The notes below the pieces were generated by a model. That model was not told where the DNA came from and made no database searches. It saw only the letters and a list, made by a program, of their open reading frames with translations. The translations under genes were made by a program, and so were the position numbers. Of a stretch of 64,000 bases of DNA, positions 12,542 through 23,300 are shown piece by piece (positions within the stretch are counted from its first letter, which is position 1; each line of letters starts with the position of its first letter). The DNA lies in NCBI RefSeq assembly GCF_932294415.1, contig NC_065536.1, positions 18,349,974 through 18,413,973 on the forward strand, given 5' to 3'. The DNA comes from Quercus robur. Lineage: Eukaryota > Streptophyta > Magnoliopsida > Fagales > Fagaceae.

Positions 12542-12827
12542 TGGCGTGATTTGGGGTTTTATTTTGGGTTAGGGATTGTCACGTGAGGGACACGTGACTA
12601 CTAAGGGCAGAGAGTAACTAACAGCTGCAGGATAGGCCACGTGGACATTAGTTTATTATTATTTATCAATGCCGTTTACCACGACAGCAATATCCGTTTC
12701 TGATGTAACAGCAAGGACCAAAATGGGAACCGTTTTTTAGGATAGGGACTAAAAGTGGTAAAAATAAAATGTAGGGACTAAAATGGGAATCGCCTGAAAA
12801 TGTAGGGACTAAAATGTGTTTTTTGCC
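12542..12827 (-). repeat. Right terminal inverted repeat of the MULE
   Basis: It mirrors 4462-4746 with scattered substitutions. It ends about 160 bases upstream of the start codon of the minus-strand GRF gene, so that gene probably takes its promoter from this repeat. It contains two CACGTG-type cores (TCACGTGAGGGACACGTGAC). Confidence 0.93.
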
Positions 12828-12836
12828 TTTTTGTTT

Positions 12837-13181
12837 TTGTGGTTAATTGATAGAGTAACATAATTTTATAAATGTCACACTTTACATTAAACGTTTTTTT
12901 TTTAAAAAAGCACTCTTACATTTATTTAATTAGACTTTTGAGAAAAAAAATATTGCTTTATTTTAAGATCATTGATATTAGATTCTAGTAAACTAAATTA
13001 TTAAAATAATTTGTCATCAAATAAGGGACTTAAGTTTAAATCACTGTCTATACCAAAAGCATAACATTAAAAACTAAAAACAGAGACATGGAGTCATGGA
13101 GTGTGAGTTCTCTCAAGCAACATGTGAGTTCTCTCATGTACTCTTACTAAAAACTAAAAGTTACCCGAAAAAACTCTGTTT
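12837..13181. other. Short spacer between MULE and LINE
   Basis: AT-rich DNA. The segment 12996-13066 resembles the B-box end of the tRNA-derived SINE seen at 32943. A phrase GAGTGTGAGTTCTCTCAAGCA occurs at about 13097 and again near 13205 at the LINE start. No gene is visible. Confidence 0.5.
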
Positions 13182-15236
13182 TTGTCTTGCCAAAATAGAG
13201 ACATAGAGTGTGAGTTCTCTCAAGCAGGAAAGTCCAAGGAAGAAGAAGTTGAGCTCCAACGGAGCAACAAGAAGGCTAAGGATGCGAAGGGAGCCTCGGA
13301 GTTTGGCTCTCCTCCTTCCTACAGGGATAAGCTCGTCGGTGAGATGCCAGGAGCCTTTGCGCAGGCTTTCAAGCTGGATAGTCATGAGTTGGACCTTCCA
13401 CACCTTCTATGAAAATGGGTGAACTGGTAAATGGCATGGTGGCTGTCAACCTGACTCTGGACACGGGAAAATCCATTAGGTCTAGATGGAACCATGCATT
13501 GATCGTTAAGGTTTTTGGACGGACTGTGGGATTTCATTATCTTCACTCGAAGGTAGTGAGTTTATGGAAGCTAGCGGGGAGGCTTGACTGTGTCAACCTG
13601 GGTCGGGATTTCTTCCTCATGAGGTTTGGGCTAGTTGAGGATTATGAGAACGTTATTAAGGGAGGTCCGTGGTTTATTAGCGGACATTTCTTGACGGTTA
13701 GAGCGTGGGAACCAAACTTCAAGCCAGCTAACGCAGTGTGTAACATGGTGGCTGTGTGGATTCGGGTACCGGAGCTTCCATTTGAATATTACGACCCTAG
13801 GGTGCTAAGGGAAATTGGCAATGCCATTGGACCGGTCCTGAAGGTGGACTCTAATATGGCAACATGAGGCGAGGGGTCGGTTTGCCAAAATTTGCATCCA
13901 AGTTAACTTGGACAAGCCACTGACCACGTCCATTCTCCTTGAAGGGGTTCTCCAAGAAGTCCTATATGAGGGTATTAGCCCCTATGCTTCTCCTGTGGCC
14001 GGGTGGGACACTGACGGGAATATTGCCCTTTTACAATTCAGGAAAGTACTCCAGCTGCGATGATGGAGGAGTCTAATGATTCTGCTGATCAAGCTGAAAC
14101 TAGTGGTGAGGTTGGTGACATTTCAAAAGAGGCGAGAAAGGTGGATCCTGATTTGAAAGGTGATGGGCAAGAAGTGTATGGCCCTTGGTTGCTTGTTAAG
14201 AGGAAGAAAGCAGTAGCTAAATCCGAGGGGCATCGAAAACTCAATCAAGGAGTGGGTATGGGCCCGGGCAAGGGGTATTCTAGGAATTTTGAGGCTGTTA
14301 ATAGGCAGGTTTACAAGTCATGTGACAAGCCAACCTTCAATAATAGGCATGGGTCTGACGTAGATAGTATGGAGGTGGGTCATAGGGTGTCACATAACCC
14401 ATCATCGATTAGAGAAAGGAAAAAGAAAACTTCTCTTTCAATGGATTAGAAGCTCCAGACAGCTCAAGAAACAACTTTTCATAATTCTGATAGCCCTCAT
14501 ATTTTTGCTTTTGGCACCGAGTTCAACCCCAAGCACGTTACTTCACCTAGTACTTCTGTTGATTTTGATTTGCGAAATAGAGGTGCTTTTGGTTACAACA
14601 CCCCTCTGGGCATGGTGAGTAGTGAGAAGGAAGATGGCAGGGGTGGAAGGCCAGAGAAAGCAAGAATGGGAAATTTTTCAAAAGGGAAAAATCATAGTGG
14701 TATCTCCAAGCATGCTAGCACAAATAAAAGTAAGTCCCACAATGATCTGGGGATGGTACGATCTGGACGAGATGCAAGCTTGGCAACACATCTTCCCTCT
14801 AACACCAGAAAGCAAAATGAAGGGGTGGCTTCCAGTGACAGACCCGACGTGGATGGAATGGGCTTGCCCAGTGGATATTTCCATCAGACAGACTGACAAA
14901 AGGGGAAGCTCAGATTTTCGGGTGGAAAGCGCTGTCACCGCAATCTCTAGAGCTAAGCTTAAAAGACGTGAAAATAGAGGAAGAGGATGAGGTAAGGAAA
15001 ATTTGGATGTCCAAGTTGGGAGTAGTGAGTTGCTAGGGAAACGTAATTTCCAAGAGTCTAATTCGGGCCGAAGTAGCAATGGGAGGGTCAAATGTTCTGA
15101 TTTCATCAAGGGAGACTCAGATGGGAGTACTAGAACACATGGTGCTTCTTGCACAGGGAGTGGAATTCTCCAGGAGGCCTCTGAGGGAGTTGGGATGGAG
15201 ATTGTTGAGCAAGATGGAAGCTCAGAATCTAAATGA
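13182..15236 (+). pseudogene. LINE ORF1 (DUF4283 nucleic-acid-binding protein), broken
   Basis: A charged N-terminal stretch containing SYRDKLVGEMPGAFAQAF is followed, after a frameshift near 13405, by a DUF4283 domain (13409-13867, with VFGRTVGFHYLHSK and GGPWFISGHFLTVRAWEP). Just beyond, a CCHC-type knuckle reads CFSCGRVGH in a different frame near 13985, then hits a stop. A further open stretch (14060-14449) carries the ORF1-typical YGPWLLVKRKK. The rest, to 15236, is low-complexity and frame-shifted. ORF1 proteins bind the element RNA. At least three frame changes make this copy inactive. Confidence 0.8.
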
Positions 15237-15267
15237 AGCAGTTCGAGCTACCCCTGATTCTGTCCCA

Positions 15268-18200
15268 ATGAATATTATTCTTTGGAATTGTAGAGGGGCT
15301 TTGAACCCTCGTTTTCATGTCACTCTGAAGAATTTGATAGACACCCACTCCCCCTCAATTGTGATTGTCACGGAAACACATGTTGGTGGAGAGAAGGCAA
15401 AGGATATTACAGATAGGCTCCCTTTTGATGGAGCATTACATGTTGACACTATTGGTTACTCTGGAGGTATCTGGGTGCTTTAGAAGTCTGATGCTGTTGA
15501 AGTTACGCAATTAGCAAAAACTGAACAGGAAATTCACGTGGTGGTTAAGGTACGTGCTCTTAACTCCTCCTGGTTACTTTCATCAATCTATGCTAGTCCT
15601 AGATTAGATGAAAGGAAATTGTTGTGGAATAATTTAGCTTCTATTGCTCCATCGCATGAATTACCCTGGCTATTGTTGGATGATTTTAATGAGTTATTAT
15701 CTAGTGGGGACAAGCGGGGAGGTTACCCTATTAATCTTAGAAGAGTTCAATTGTTTAAGGATTGTCTGGACACTTGTGGTATGGTGGACTTGGGCTTTCA
15801 TGGGCCTCAGTTCACTTGGGTCAATAAAAGGGAGGAGGGTCACTTCATTCAAGAAAGGTTGGATAGAAGGTTTGCTAATGCTGAGTGGAGAAGTCTGCAT
15901 CCAGAGGCGGCAATACACCATTTGGCCCACACACACTCTAACCATTGCCCCGTGCTGCTTAAGTTGGATGATCATGGCCCTTCTAATTTATGCAGGCCTT
16001 TTCGTTTCCAACCCATGTGGATGTCTCACCCCCTGTTCCCGAAAGTTGTAACTGACTCTTGGACTGAAGATGGTCCCCTGAAATTGAATGTGGAAAATTT
16101 CACAGCTGATGTCAAGATTTGGAATAGAGAAGTCTTTGGAGATATCTTCCAAAGGAAAAAAAGAATAAAGGCTGGACTTAGGGGAATTCAATCTAGAATA
16201 GCTGAAGGACCGAATAGTCAGCTCCTAAACCTGGAATGTCATCTTAGAAAGGAGTATTTCGAAGTTCTTCAATATGAGGAGGAGTTCTGGTCTATAAAAT
16301 CAAGGTACAACTGGCTTATACAAGGTGATAGAAACACGAGCTTCTTCCATACCTCGGCCTTGATTAGAAGAAGAAGGAACAGAATCCTATGCCTTAAGGA
16401 CAGCCTTAGGAATTGGGTTCAGGGTGAGAGTGATATCGCTGAGTTGATTAGAAGCAGTTTCATAAAACTCTTCTCTACTGGTGTTACTAGTGTCCCTAGA
16501 ATGAGGTGGAGTTTGGACATTTGGCCTAGTTTCCTCTGAAACGAAGATGCTTGCACTTTAAGTGCAAATCTAACCAAACTTGAAGTAAAGGAGGGTTTGG
16601 AGAGTCTTAAGCCGCTTAAAGCACCAGGACCTGATGGGATTCATGCGGGGGTTTTCCAAGCTTATTACCAGCAAGTTGGTACCTCAGCGGTAAATAAAGT
16701 GTTTAAGGTGTTTCAAAGCTCCACCATGCCCTCACACCTAAATGAGACCCTTATCACCCTCATCCCAAAGCATCCAAGGGCTGATTGTCTGGCTTTCTTT
16801 AGACCTATTAGCCTATGTAACACAGTGTACAAAGTGGTCATCAAGATCATAGTTAAGAGACTCCGTCCTTTTTTGCCTAAACTCATATCTCCCCTCCAAA
16901 CCGCCTTTGTTTCGGGAAGAATGGGGTTGGATAATATGATCATCGCTTAAGAGCTTATTCATACAATGACGCTAAAAAAGGGGAAGACAGGGTTTATGGC
17001 CATCAAAATAGATTTGGAGAAAGCTTATGATAGACTTGAGTGGCATTTTATTAGAGATGTTCTTGAGCTCTATAGGCTGCCCCTCTCTCTAATCAAACTC
17101 ATTATGAGTTGTGTGTCTAGCTCGTCGATATCTATTCTTATCAATGGCGGCAAAATTGAGCCCTTTCATCCTTCAAGGGGTATTAGACAAGAGGATCCCC
17201 TCTCCCCGTATTTATTCATCATGTGTATGGAAGTGCTTGGTTTTCTTATTTCGCGGAGATGTGAGGAAAACTTATGGCATCCGGTTCGGGCGTCAAGAGG
17301 TGGGCAAACTTTTTCTCATCTTTTCTTTGTCGATGACCTTGTTCTCTTTGCAAAAGCTGATTTGCGGAATTTTACTAGTGTTCGCGAGACTTTGGATACC
17401 TTCTGTGAGTTATCGGGTCAAAAAGTTAGTCTGAATAAGTCTAAAGTTTATTTCTCCCCAAATATCAGTCCTAAATCTAGAGAGGAGATGTGTGGGGTGC
17501 TTGGCATTCATTCGACCCCAAACCTTGGTAAGTACCTGGGCTTCCTGATCAAGCACCCGGGGTCATCTTCACAAGACTTTAACTTTGAAATGGAAAGGGT
17601 GCAAAACAAGCTGCAAGGCTGGAAAACAAACTTATTGTCAATGGCTGGTAGGGTAGTGATTGCACAATCAGTCCTCTCGGCAATCCCTGCCTATGTGATG
17701 CAAGGGTGCATACTCCCTACCCAAATTCTAAATAATCTTGATGAGGTTAGCAGGAATTTTGTGTGGGGATCGACGGATGATCATGAAAAACTGCATATGG
17801 TTGGCTGGGGAAAAGTTACTAAACCGAAGTGCCAAGGGGGTTTGGGCATTCAGGAAGCAAAAGGAAGAAATCTAACACTAGCTGCTAAACTGTGTTGGCG
17901 AATGGAGAACTCAAAAAGTGAAGGATGGGCTGATGTGTTGAGGAAAAAGTACATGTTTGGGCTTGCTAGAAAGCCAAAGGCTTATACTAGAGCTTGGAAT
18001 GCAGTGAAGATTGGAAGAAGCATTTGTGAGAAAGGCTCTAAGTGGACAGTGGGGTGCAATAGCCCACTAAGCTTCTGGAATGATAAGTGGTTGAATATTG
18101 GCTCAATCAGGTCCCTCATTGAAGGTCCTTTGAACCAAGGAGAGAGTGAGGTGTGCATTAAGGAGCTGACTACAAATAATGGCTGGGATTTGACTAACCT

Positions 18201-19320
18201 TTCCTTTGTCTTCCCTAACCACATTCTGAATGCTATAAGAGCCATCCCACTTAGAAGATATGTTGTGCGGGAGGATCACAGGAGCTGGATCTCCAGCTTA
18301 AATGGGGAGATTGACTCCAGAAATGCTTACCTACTATCAATTGATGAGAACCTTGAAATACTGGATTTTCATGCCAAATGGATTTGGAAGGTCCATACTT
18401 TGCCCAAGATTAAAATTTTTCTATGGAAATGCTTGCACGTGAGCTTACCTGTGAAAGCCATTTTGACTCATCATGGTATTGGCGGTTTGGGAGGCTGTAA
18501 CAGTTGCACAGAATTAGAGGAGAGTATTATTCATGTTTTGAGTGATTGCCCGATAGCAAAATACTTTTGGGAGCATTCTAGCTGTCTTGATAGTCTAAAA
18601 CAATCCTTTTCGGATGATCTTATGGTATGGATAAAAAAGAATGCCTTAGACTCTTCAAAGGCCAATGGTAAGGATTATGACTGGTGCAATTTTTTTTCTA
18701 CTGGGCTTGTGGAATTTGTGGCTGCAAAGGAATAAAAAGGCTTTCAAGCAACAATCCCTCAACCCAAATCTAGTACAGGTGGTGGAAATGCAAACTCGTG
18801 AGCTCATGTATTGTGTGTTGGAGCCTAACATAGGGAAGGACAGACTTTTGAGACAGGTCCAATGGCTGAAGCCAGCTGCTCGTTGGCACAAGCTCAATAC
18901 GGATGGTTCGGTTGTCAACTCGAGTGGGCTGGCAAGGTGTGGCGGTTTACTTAGAGATTAGCACCGGACAGTGGGTTGTGGGTTTTACCAAGTCCATTAG
19001 TGTTAACTCTAGTATCGCCACAGAGTTGTGGGCTTTGAGGGAAGGGCTGGGAATGTGTTTAGAAAGGGGAATTTTTGCTATGGAGATTGAATCTTGATGC
19101 AACTACAGCAATTTCTTTAGTTTCTATCAATGTCAATGCTAATGGAAATTTGTCTGGTCTTGTTGATGATTGCAGGGAATTATTGCTGCGTCTGCCTCAA
19201 GTTAAATTATCACATTGCTTCATGGAAGCAAATTTTTGTGCCGATGCTTTAGCAAAGCTGGGATCGGCTTCTGTAGACTTGTCTTTAGTTTTTGTCTCCA
19301 CTCCCCCTGTTATTTTGTAG
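15268..19320 (+). pseudogene. LINE ORF2 (endonuclease, reverse transcriptase, RNase H), broken
   Basis: The ATG at 15268 starts the endonuclease (MNIILWNCRG, then VIVTETHVGG, LLLDDFNELL and ERLDRRF). The usual SDH triad is SNH here (AAC at 15940-15942), so a catalytic aspartate is lost. Reverse transcriptase motifs follow: KAPGPDGIH, KIDLEKAYDRLEW, RQEDPLSPYLF (normally RQGDP) and an intact FVDD box at 17326-17337. A zinc-binding linker (zf-RVT, about 18360-18560) and an RNase H domain (NTDGS, ELWALREGL, NFCADALAKLG) end it. In-frame stops lie at 15481, 16537 and 16948. Frameshifts near 18690, 18955 and 19090 spread RNase H over three frames. The protein would nick target DNA and copy the element RNA. 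This copy is dead. Confidence 0.9.
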
Positions 19321-19340
19321 CACCTGTATGATGATATGAT

Positions 19341-19416
19341 GGGCGTTTATCGCGCTAGACTTTGTATAACTGGTGCTTGGGCGTTTATCGCACTAGACTT
19401 TGTATAACTGGTGCTT
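19341..19416 (+). repeat. 38-bp direct duplication in the LINE 3' tail
   Basis: The unit starting GGGCGTTTATCG and ending TATAACTGGTGCTT occurs twice in tandem (starts 19341 and 19379) with one base difference. It lies between the ORF2 stop and the A-rich end. Short tandem units in a LINE 3' UTR can arise by template slippage during reverse transcription. Confidence 0.85.
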
Positions 19417-19474
19417 CTGCCAGTGTTTCTTAGTTAATGATATTTCCATAAAAAAAAAATTAAAAAAAAAAAAA

Positions 19475-20367
19475 TGTAATCACTATGGGATAAACATCAA
19501 TGAATAATTGAATACTATAAGTTATCATCAGTGAATACAACAAGAAGACTTAATCCCAAATTTTTTGGGATTGACTACAAATTCTCAACATACTAATCAG
19601 TGAATTGTATTTCAAGATTTTGTATGAATTACTAAAGTTGGTACTGTATAAACTCCTTTAACTTTGCAACTTCACATGTTTTCAAATTAAGATCTTTTAC
19701 AAGTTTCCTAGTTTATATTAGCAGATTCCCACCATTGATTGTGTATAGATTATCACAGTAATGATTTAAGTTTGTAACCAAAAAGCCAAAATAGAGTACA
19801 TTACTGCATCAACATGTGGACGTCGAGGAAGAAGCAGATTCCCCTATATTAGTTAGTTATACACACATAGGGCTGGTGTTGAATCCATGATCTCCGTCTT
19901 CACTGCTCTTACAAGAAGGTACCATTTGAGCTAAACCTTTCTTTTTTGGCAACAATACATAACCCCTTGGCAAATGTTTTTATTGAGCTTTTTGTTTTTT
20001 GGCATCAATGAGCAAGAGCTTAACCTTACACTACTTAAATATTATCACTTTTTTGAAACATAGAGTGGTTTTATCAAGGGATAAACCAATGAAACATAAA
20101 AAATCCTTGGATGTCAAAACTCCCTACCAGCAGCCCTCTTTCTTATTGAGCATAACTAAAGTGCGCATTGTAAATCATTGTTGACAAGATCGTATAAACA
20201 CAGATGGATGAGATTGATTTCATGATTCTCTTGCAATTATTATTTCATTCTTTATACAATTTCGTTGTGTTACATACAAATTGAACAAACTTACTCCTGT
20301 GGAGCCACCACCTGCCCTCAACAATTTGAGGTGGTTTCTTAGTGCCCGAATAATAAATGACAATGTA
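19475..20367. other. Spacer downstream of ZDS and the LINE
   Basis: No gene is seen. It holds the LINE right flank, a SINE-like segment (19800-19940) and the 3' untranslated region of ZDS on the minus strand. An AATAAT-type signal near 20240-20250 may serve ZDS polyadenylation, but that is weak. Confidence 0.5.
19800..19940 (-). mobile_element. tRNA-like SINE segment
   Basis: On the minus strand TAGCTCAAATGGTA (19933-19920) matches the RNA polymerase III A box. GGATTCAACACC (19886-19875), 33 bases further on, matches a B box with one mismatch. This spacing is normal for tRNA-derived SINEs. No poly(A) end or target duplication was found, so it is probably a decayed or truncated copy. Confidence 0.5.
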
Positions 20368-23300
20368 TTAGACTAGACTTAGCTCATCAGTAACATTGGC
20401 AGCCTTCGTGTTTTCTTGAGATTCAATGGCTGCAAGTTTCTTCCGCAATGCCACCAACTCTTCCCCAGCATCACATATAAATGCAGAAGCTTGCCTGCCA
20501 GACAAAGTTGCCCCCTCCATGCTGTCTATGTAATCCTGTACAACATATAACCATTTAGACTTAATACTGGTTTCTTTAATAATGTTTCTTTAGTGACATT
20601 CATCTGCCTCATGGAATATGGATTTCGTGCAGATTAGCAAGGGCTCATCAGCTAACAACTTAAATTTCAAGAATTTACTAAAATAAATATTTGTTATCTG
20701 TTATTGCAAAAATAACAAAGCTGTCATATGACATTGTTGGAACCAGTAGCCAACTTAAGATACTATACTCATCTTAGCCAAATAGCCAAGAAAGGTAACT
20801 TATTATGTCCTTTCCAACAGAAACGCCCTTGTTCCTGCTGAAAATAACTGAGTCCCCCAACCATTTTTAGCAGAACATGTTACTAGCCATCTCTCTCTCT
20901 CTCTCTCTCTCTCTCATGCTCAAATTTGTGCATCCAGACATGGGTGATAAGAGGGAAAGTGGTTATTGTGCAGCCACCTGCAGCCCATTAGCCATTAGGT
21001 TTGTCCAGAAAATATTATAGACCTGCTCGTAATATTAACAAGTGAAATGTCATGTAAGACATTGTCAGAACCAATGACCCACCAACAATGTCTAGCCACA
21101 TTTGCAGAAAACAGGGAATATTAGTCTCTAAAAGGGCTGATTTTACTTATTTATTTTGGTAGATCATATTTTGAGCCTTGGAACATATTCAAAAATTTAG
21201 GTACTACAAAAGTTCTCATATATGTTAATTTAGAGATATAGTAGATTAACAACACTATTTTGAATGACCATATCATTATATCCTATATCATTTTTTTAAT
21301 AGGTATCGTTATATCCTCTATCATAACCTTTTCAGAAGGAATCTCTGGCAAAAGTGTTCCAACAGTTTTTCTTTTTTCCTTTTTTCTTTTTCTGAATAAA
21401 TGTTCAACAGTTGTATGCATGTTACAACCAAGCATCATGTGAGAGATTCGGGGCAGTGAAGTTACCTGTTTTGTATAAGAGCCAGCAAGGAAGAAATTTT
21501 TTACTGGTGTCTTTTGATCAGGTCTAAATGGATCTTTACCAGGTGCCTCCCGGTATAGAGATTGCCCAATTTTGACAACAGATGACCAAGTTACTTCTAA
21601 ACCTTGAGATGATGGGAATAAAGCCAAAACCTGATAACAAAGACAGCGCTGTTTTAATTCAATTGAGAACAGAGCTCTATGAAGCCAACACCACAATGTG
21701 CATGCACATGTGTATCTTCTAAGTAGATGCCTCTTCAAAACAGAGATGCAATCTATGAAGTAGAACATAGCCTAAATTTTTAAATTAAGATATGAGATAC
21801 TTAAGCATAAAGATAAATTAACTTCCTACTTTCTTTTTTTTCCCCATGGAAAATGGTAAAAAAATTATTTCCAACAGTTTTCTGAAGTTAATCAATATCA
21901 TAAGAAATTTCCCAAAACATGCATAAGAACACTGGACAGATAGTTTATCATTTTCTACTCCTACTCTGTTGCAAGGAGGATCTAGTCGCCTATTCAATTT
22001 GGAATGCAAAGAAGTAGAGTGACGTGTTATCTGGAATTTTCTACCTTATTAAAACTTTTTTTTTAGCATGTTGACCTTCCAGAAAACAAGTTCAAACTCC
22101 GGCTCTTGCAATCACTTATCGATTAGATGGCTGCTTTTTCATTTTCCATATTCAGATCTTTTGGATAACCTAAATTTCAGAGGTCAGTTCTCTCTAGGGG
22201 ATCTATTTTGAACCTCCATTGTACTGAAGTTGCACCCATTTCTTTCTTTTCCACTAAATTGTTTATAACCATGAAATAAATTCCATAACATGACAACTGG
22301 ACTGGAGAAAGAACACATGAAACTGAAAGCAATAACTTTGGTTTCCTTTGAATGCAATTGAGGTTATTTGATAAACAAGAGTAGTTTTTACCTGTTTTGC
22401 CACTCTTGCTATGATTTCCTCATTTGGCAAGGGCATGTAAGGATCCCCTGGTGTCAGAACACACCTGCAAGACAGAAACCACTTTTTTGACTGAGTAGGT
22501 GAATACAAAAGAAAATATTAATGGAGACATAAAAACATGAGAAGAGAATATTCATTCCAAATTGGATGTTTGCAGTAGGGCTTCACAACTTAACATCAGG
22601 GATTGAAAAGTTTCAAATCCTTACTGCTAGGTAATATTTAGCCAATCACTGAGGTCAAGATATTTGTATTAACTTATGTAAGTATGAGTGATATTAGCAT
22701 TATAATATTGGAAAAAAAAAAAAAAAACGCAATAACAATAATACATTGAGATCATTGCAGTACATGCCCAAGCCGCTTGAATGAAAACATCGAATAGTAT
22801 GATAGTAAAACAATGCATATACTTGTGGGACAGCTTGGTAGTGTTCCAAGTCCTATGTTACCCTCTTTTTTTGGTTTAGGAAAATTCATGTCATCTATTA
22901 CCTGTTACAAAAGCTTCTTTTCTTTTTAATATACATTTATTTTCCCTCGTATTCATTTCCCATTATCCTTGAAAAGAAAAGGTGAAACCTAAAACAGAGG
23001 TAAAAGTTACATTCAAAACAGATAATACCAGTGGTTTTACAGCTTTGCATATAACTTGGCATCTAGAAAGACAAAAGATAGTGAAGGATATGACAAATGA
23101 TAATACAAAACAGCAAACAGAAAGATTTACCAGTAAATTCTTTTAAAGTGGAAAAAGAAAAGGATTCTAAGTCATAAGCTACCAAACTCCATCTTATAAC
23201 AAACACAAAAAACAAAGCTTAATTTAGTGGTGGTAAAAGTCTAGGTCTAGAAGTGAATCTACATGGAGGGAAGAATGCAAAATACAAATTGCAAGAGCAG

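Larger units (their letters stand above)
4462..12827 (+). mobile_element. Two-gene Mutator-like element (MULE), 8.37 kb
   Basis: The element is bounded by inverted repeats of about 285 bp and flanked by a perfect 9-bp target duplication TTTTTGTTT (4453-4461 and 12828-12836). A 9-bp duplication and long terminal repeats are the hallmark of the Mutator superfamily. It carries a mudrA-type transposase gene with a PB1-like N-terminus on the plus strand (5613-8828). A GRF zinc-finger/membrane protein gene lies on the minus strand (12383-11436), so the two genes are transcribed toward each other from opposite ends. Both carry only a few disabling changes, which suggests recent loss of function. The space between the genes holds minisatellite-like and G-rich DNA. 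Confidence 0.93.
13182..19474 (+). mobile_element. Near full-length L1-type LINE
   Basis: Two consecutive reading frames (ORF1 with a DUF4283 domain; ORF2 with endonuclease, reverse transcriptase, zinc-knuckle linker and RNase H) are followed by a short 3' tail and an A-rich end at 19450-19474. This is the layout of plant L1-clade non-LTR retrotransposons. The 5' boundary is approximate. I could not find a convincing target-site duplication. Damage is moderate: a handful of stops and frameshifts over 6 kb. Confidence 0.88.

Noticed and set aside
13020..13100. Target-site duplication for the full LINE (AATCACT near 13036 against 19480)
   Set aside because: Only seven bases match, at uncertain distance from both ends, so it is likely chance.
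14678..15154. 158-codon minus-strand frame
   Set aside because: It is a shadow of the LINE ORF1 region and resembles no protein.
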